Assembly (NCBI GenBank): GCA_003567135.1 | Contig: PXAI01000249.1 | Span: 1-6,660 of the forward strand | DNA length: 6,660 bases | Direction of reading: 5' to 3' | Origin: Balneolia bacterium | Lineage (GTDB): Bacteria > Bacteroidota > Rhodothermia > Balneolales > Cyclonatronaceae | Part shown: piece by piece, positions 5,818 through 6,660 of the stretch | Layout of the letters: each line of letters opens with the position of its first letter | Position numbering within the stretch: position 1 is the first letter of the stretch | The notes under the pieces: model-generated | The model's database searches: none | What the model was told of the DNA's origin: nothing | The model's input: the letters and a program-made list of their open reading frames with translations, nothing else | Position numbers and translations under genes: made by a program

Positions 5818-6558
5818 TCAGCGAAGCGGCGTAAAAATCCACTCACCTGACGGTTCCGGCTTGCCGTCGTGATAGTACATCCCGGGTTCAGCGGTGTGCT
5901 GAATGATGGTTCCCGAAACAGACTGAACGTGATCGTATACCATCGAAATGGCTATTGGCCCTTTTTCAGGAAACTCAGAAGTGTGGATTTTCTTCACAAG
6001 ATTCAGGTCAAACGTCTTTCCCATATCCCGGTACTTCGCAAGCTCGCGCTCAAAAAATTCCCGCCTGATTTTCTCTGATTTCCCCTGATCGTATCCGCTT
6101 GAAACCCAGATGCGCGGCCCTTTTTGAACATCTTCTTTTGTCAGCGATCGGCCGTTCCAGTCCCACCTGACCGTACGCAGCGGATTCTGAAACACACCAA
6201 CCAGCGTGAAAGGATTGAATCTCCGCGGATCGTGTTCCTGCAATATGGAATGCGTTTCATGCTCACATTCAACGCCTGCCAGAAGCGGGATGATGGTTCC
6301 CCTTGAAACCGCATTTTCAGGATCGGCCTGCGTTTCGTTGGAATAGTATCGGTTCAGCAGACTAAAACTGACGCCTTTTTTGGTTAACCCGATCCACGTG
6401 CCGCCGGCCTGTGTGTCAGTCGGTGAAAGAAATGCCGCTCCGTTTGAACCGGTTTTCATCTCGGGAAGGGTGGCGGCCGGACGGATTTTTTGTTCATCGC
6501 GGTTTGAGGTAAAGAAATAGGATGTTTCGCTAAGCGGCAAAAAAGTGACGGTACACAT
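5818..6558 (-). CDS. NRDE/TANGO2-family protein
   Basis: A 246-residue protein of the NRDE (DUF833, TANGO2-like) family, which has an N-terminal-nucleophile-hydrolase-like fold. It begins MCTVTFLP with Cys2 in the conserved position where removal of Met1 would expose the nucleophile. This is followed by FFTSNRDEQKIRPA (15-28) with the family signature Asn19-Arg20-Asp21-Glu22, then DTQAGGTWIGLTKKG (48-62), LLNR (67-70) and SRGTIIPLL (85-93). The length fits the family. The biochemical role is not settled: eukaryotic TANGO2 and bacterial HtpA have been linked to heme trafficking, but nothing in this window tests that. There is no signal peptide, so it is probably cytoplasmic. The gene is convergent with rpmE. 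The start is the ATG read from 6558, supported by the conserved MCTV N-terminus. The sequence just before it is CT-rich with no Shine-Dalgarno. Confidence 0.92.
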   Translation of the reverse strand: MCTVTFLPLSETSYFFTSNRDEQKIRPAATLPEMKTGSNGAAFLSPTDTQAGGTWIGLTKKGVSFSLLNRYYSNETQADPENAVSRGTIIPLLAGVECEHETHSILQEHDPRRFNPFTLVGVFQNPLRTVRWDWNGRSLTKEDVQKGPRIWVSSGYDQGKSEKIRREFFERELAKYRDMGKTFDLNLVKKIHTSEFPEKGPIAISMVYDHVQSVSGTIIQHTAEPGMYYHDGKPEPSGEWIFTPLR

Positions 6559-6572
6559 GGGAGAATGAAGGA

Positions 6573-6608
6573 GAATTGTGAATTGTGAATTTTTGAATGG
6601 TGAATTGG
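6573..6608. repeat. Imperfect 7-bp tandem repeat upstream of the NRDE gene
   Basis: Five copies of a GAATTGT-like unit lie in a row: GAATTGT (6573), GAATTGT (6580), GAATTTT (6587), one extra T at 6594, GAATGGT (6595) and GAATTGG (6602). They occupy the 5' leader of the minus-strand gene, ending 14 nt before its start codon. The function is unknown; such short arrays can arise by slippage. Confidence 0.6.
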
Positions 6609-6640
6609 CTACTGTATCAACAATTCTATCAATTATTACG

Positions 6641-6648
6641 CAAAACTA
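6641..6648 (-). promoter_or_regulatory. Possible -7 box (TAGTTTTG) for the NRDE gene
   Basis: Read on the minus strand, 6648-6641 is TAGTTTTG, an exact TAnnTTTG match. The -33 TTG would fall around 6669-6671, just outside the window, so it cannot be checked. It would give a leader of roughly 75-80 nt containing the 7-bp repeat array. Confidence 0.3.
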
Positions 6649-6660
6649 CAGACAATAATT

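Noticed and set aside
1..6660. CRISPR array, tRNA, rRNA, insertion sequence, toxin-antitoxin or phage-defence genes
   Set aside because: No regularly spaced repeats, tRNA-like cloverleaf, transposase motifs or defence-associated domains were found on either strand; the ChlI-like ATPase alone, without partner genes, does not make a defence system.

Overview
The window looks like a chromosomal housekeeping stretch from a bacterium of the Bacteroidota/Rhodothermota-Balneolota group. This is inferred from three things. Perfect TAnnTTTG '-7' promoter boxes occur upstream of several genes, and the one before rpmE also has a well-spaced TTG '-33'. Shine-Dalgarno sequences are absent before nearly every gene, with hsp20 the exception. 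The protein repertoire (type II DAHP synthase, cysteine-free bL31, ChlI-like ATPase) also fits. The exact genus cannot be read from this sequence.

Layout: (1) Positions 1-264 hold the 3' end of a type II DAHP synthase, the entry enzyme of the shikimate pathway. (2) Positions 265-478 are an upstream region with a sigma-54-like -24/-12 element, then a small heat-shock protein (479-913) with its own intrinsic terminator. (3) Positions 1026-1077 hold a perfect 52-bp palindrome with no loop, probably an interspersed repeat. (4) Three genes at 1176-3915 are fused by 4-nt and 1-nt stop/start overlaps: a membrane-anchored thioredoxin-fold protein that has lost both catalytic cysteines, an aminodeoxychorismate lyase-like class IV PLP enzyme (PabC), and aminodeoxychorismate synthase component I (PabB). 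(5) Positions 3971-5464 encode a ChlI/MoxR-type AAA+ ATPase with an Asn-Glu Walker B. (6) Positions 5539-5754 encode ribosomal protein bL31 without any cysteine, with a Bacteroidota-type promoter and a strong terminator. (7) On the minus strand, positions 5818-6558 encode a TANGO2/NRDE-family protein, convergent with rpmE.

Functionally, DAHP synthase feeds chorismate, and PabB plus PabC convert chorismate to p-aminobenzoate for folate. No glutamine amidotransferase partner (PabA/TrpG) lies in the window. The other genes have unrelated housekeeping or stress roles. No clearly new multi-gene system is visible. The most distinctive items are the palindromic repeat, the redox-dead thioredoxin-fold protein translationally coupled to the pABA genes, the ChlI-like ATPase without an adjacent VWA partner, and the possible sigma-54 control of hsp20.
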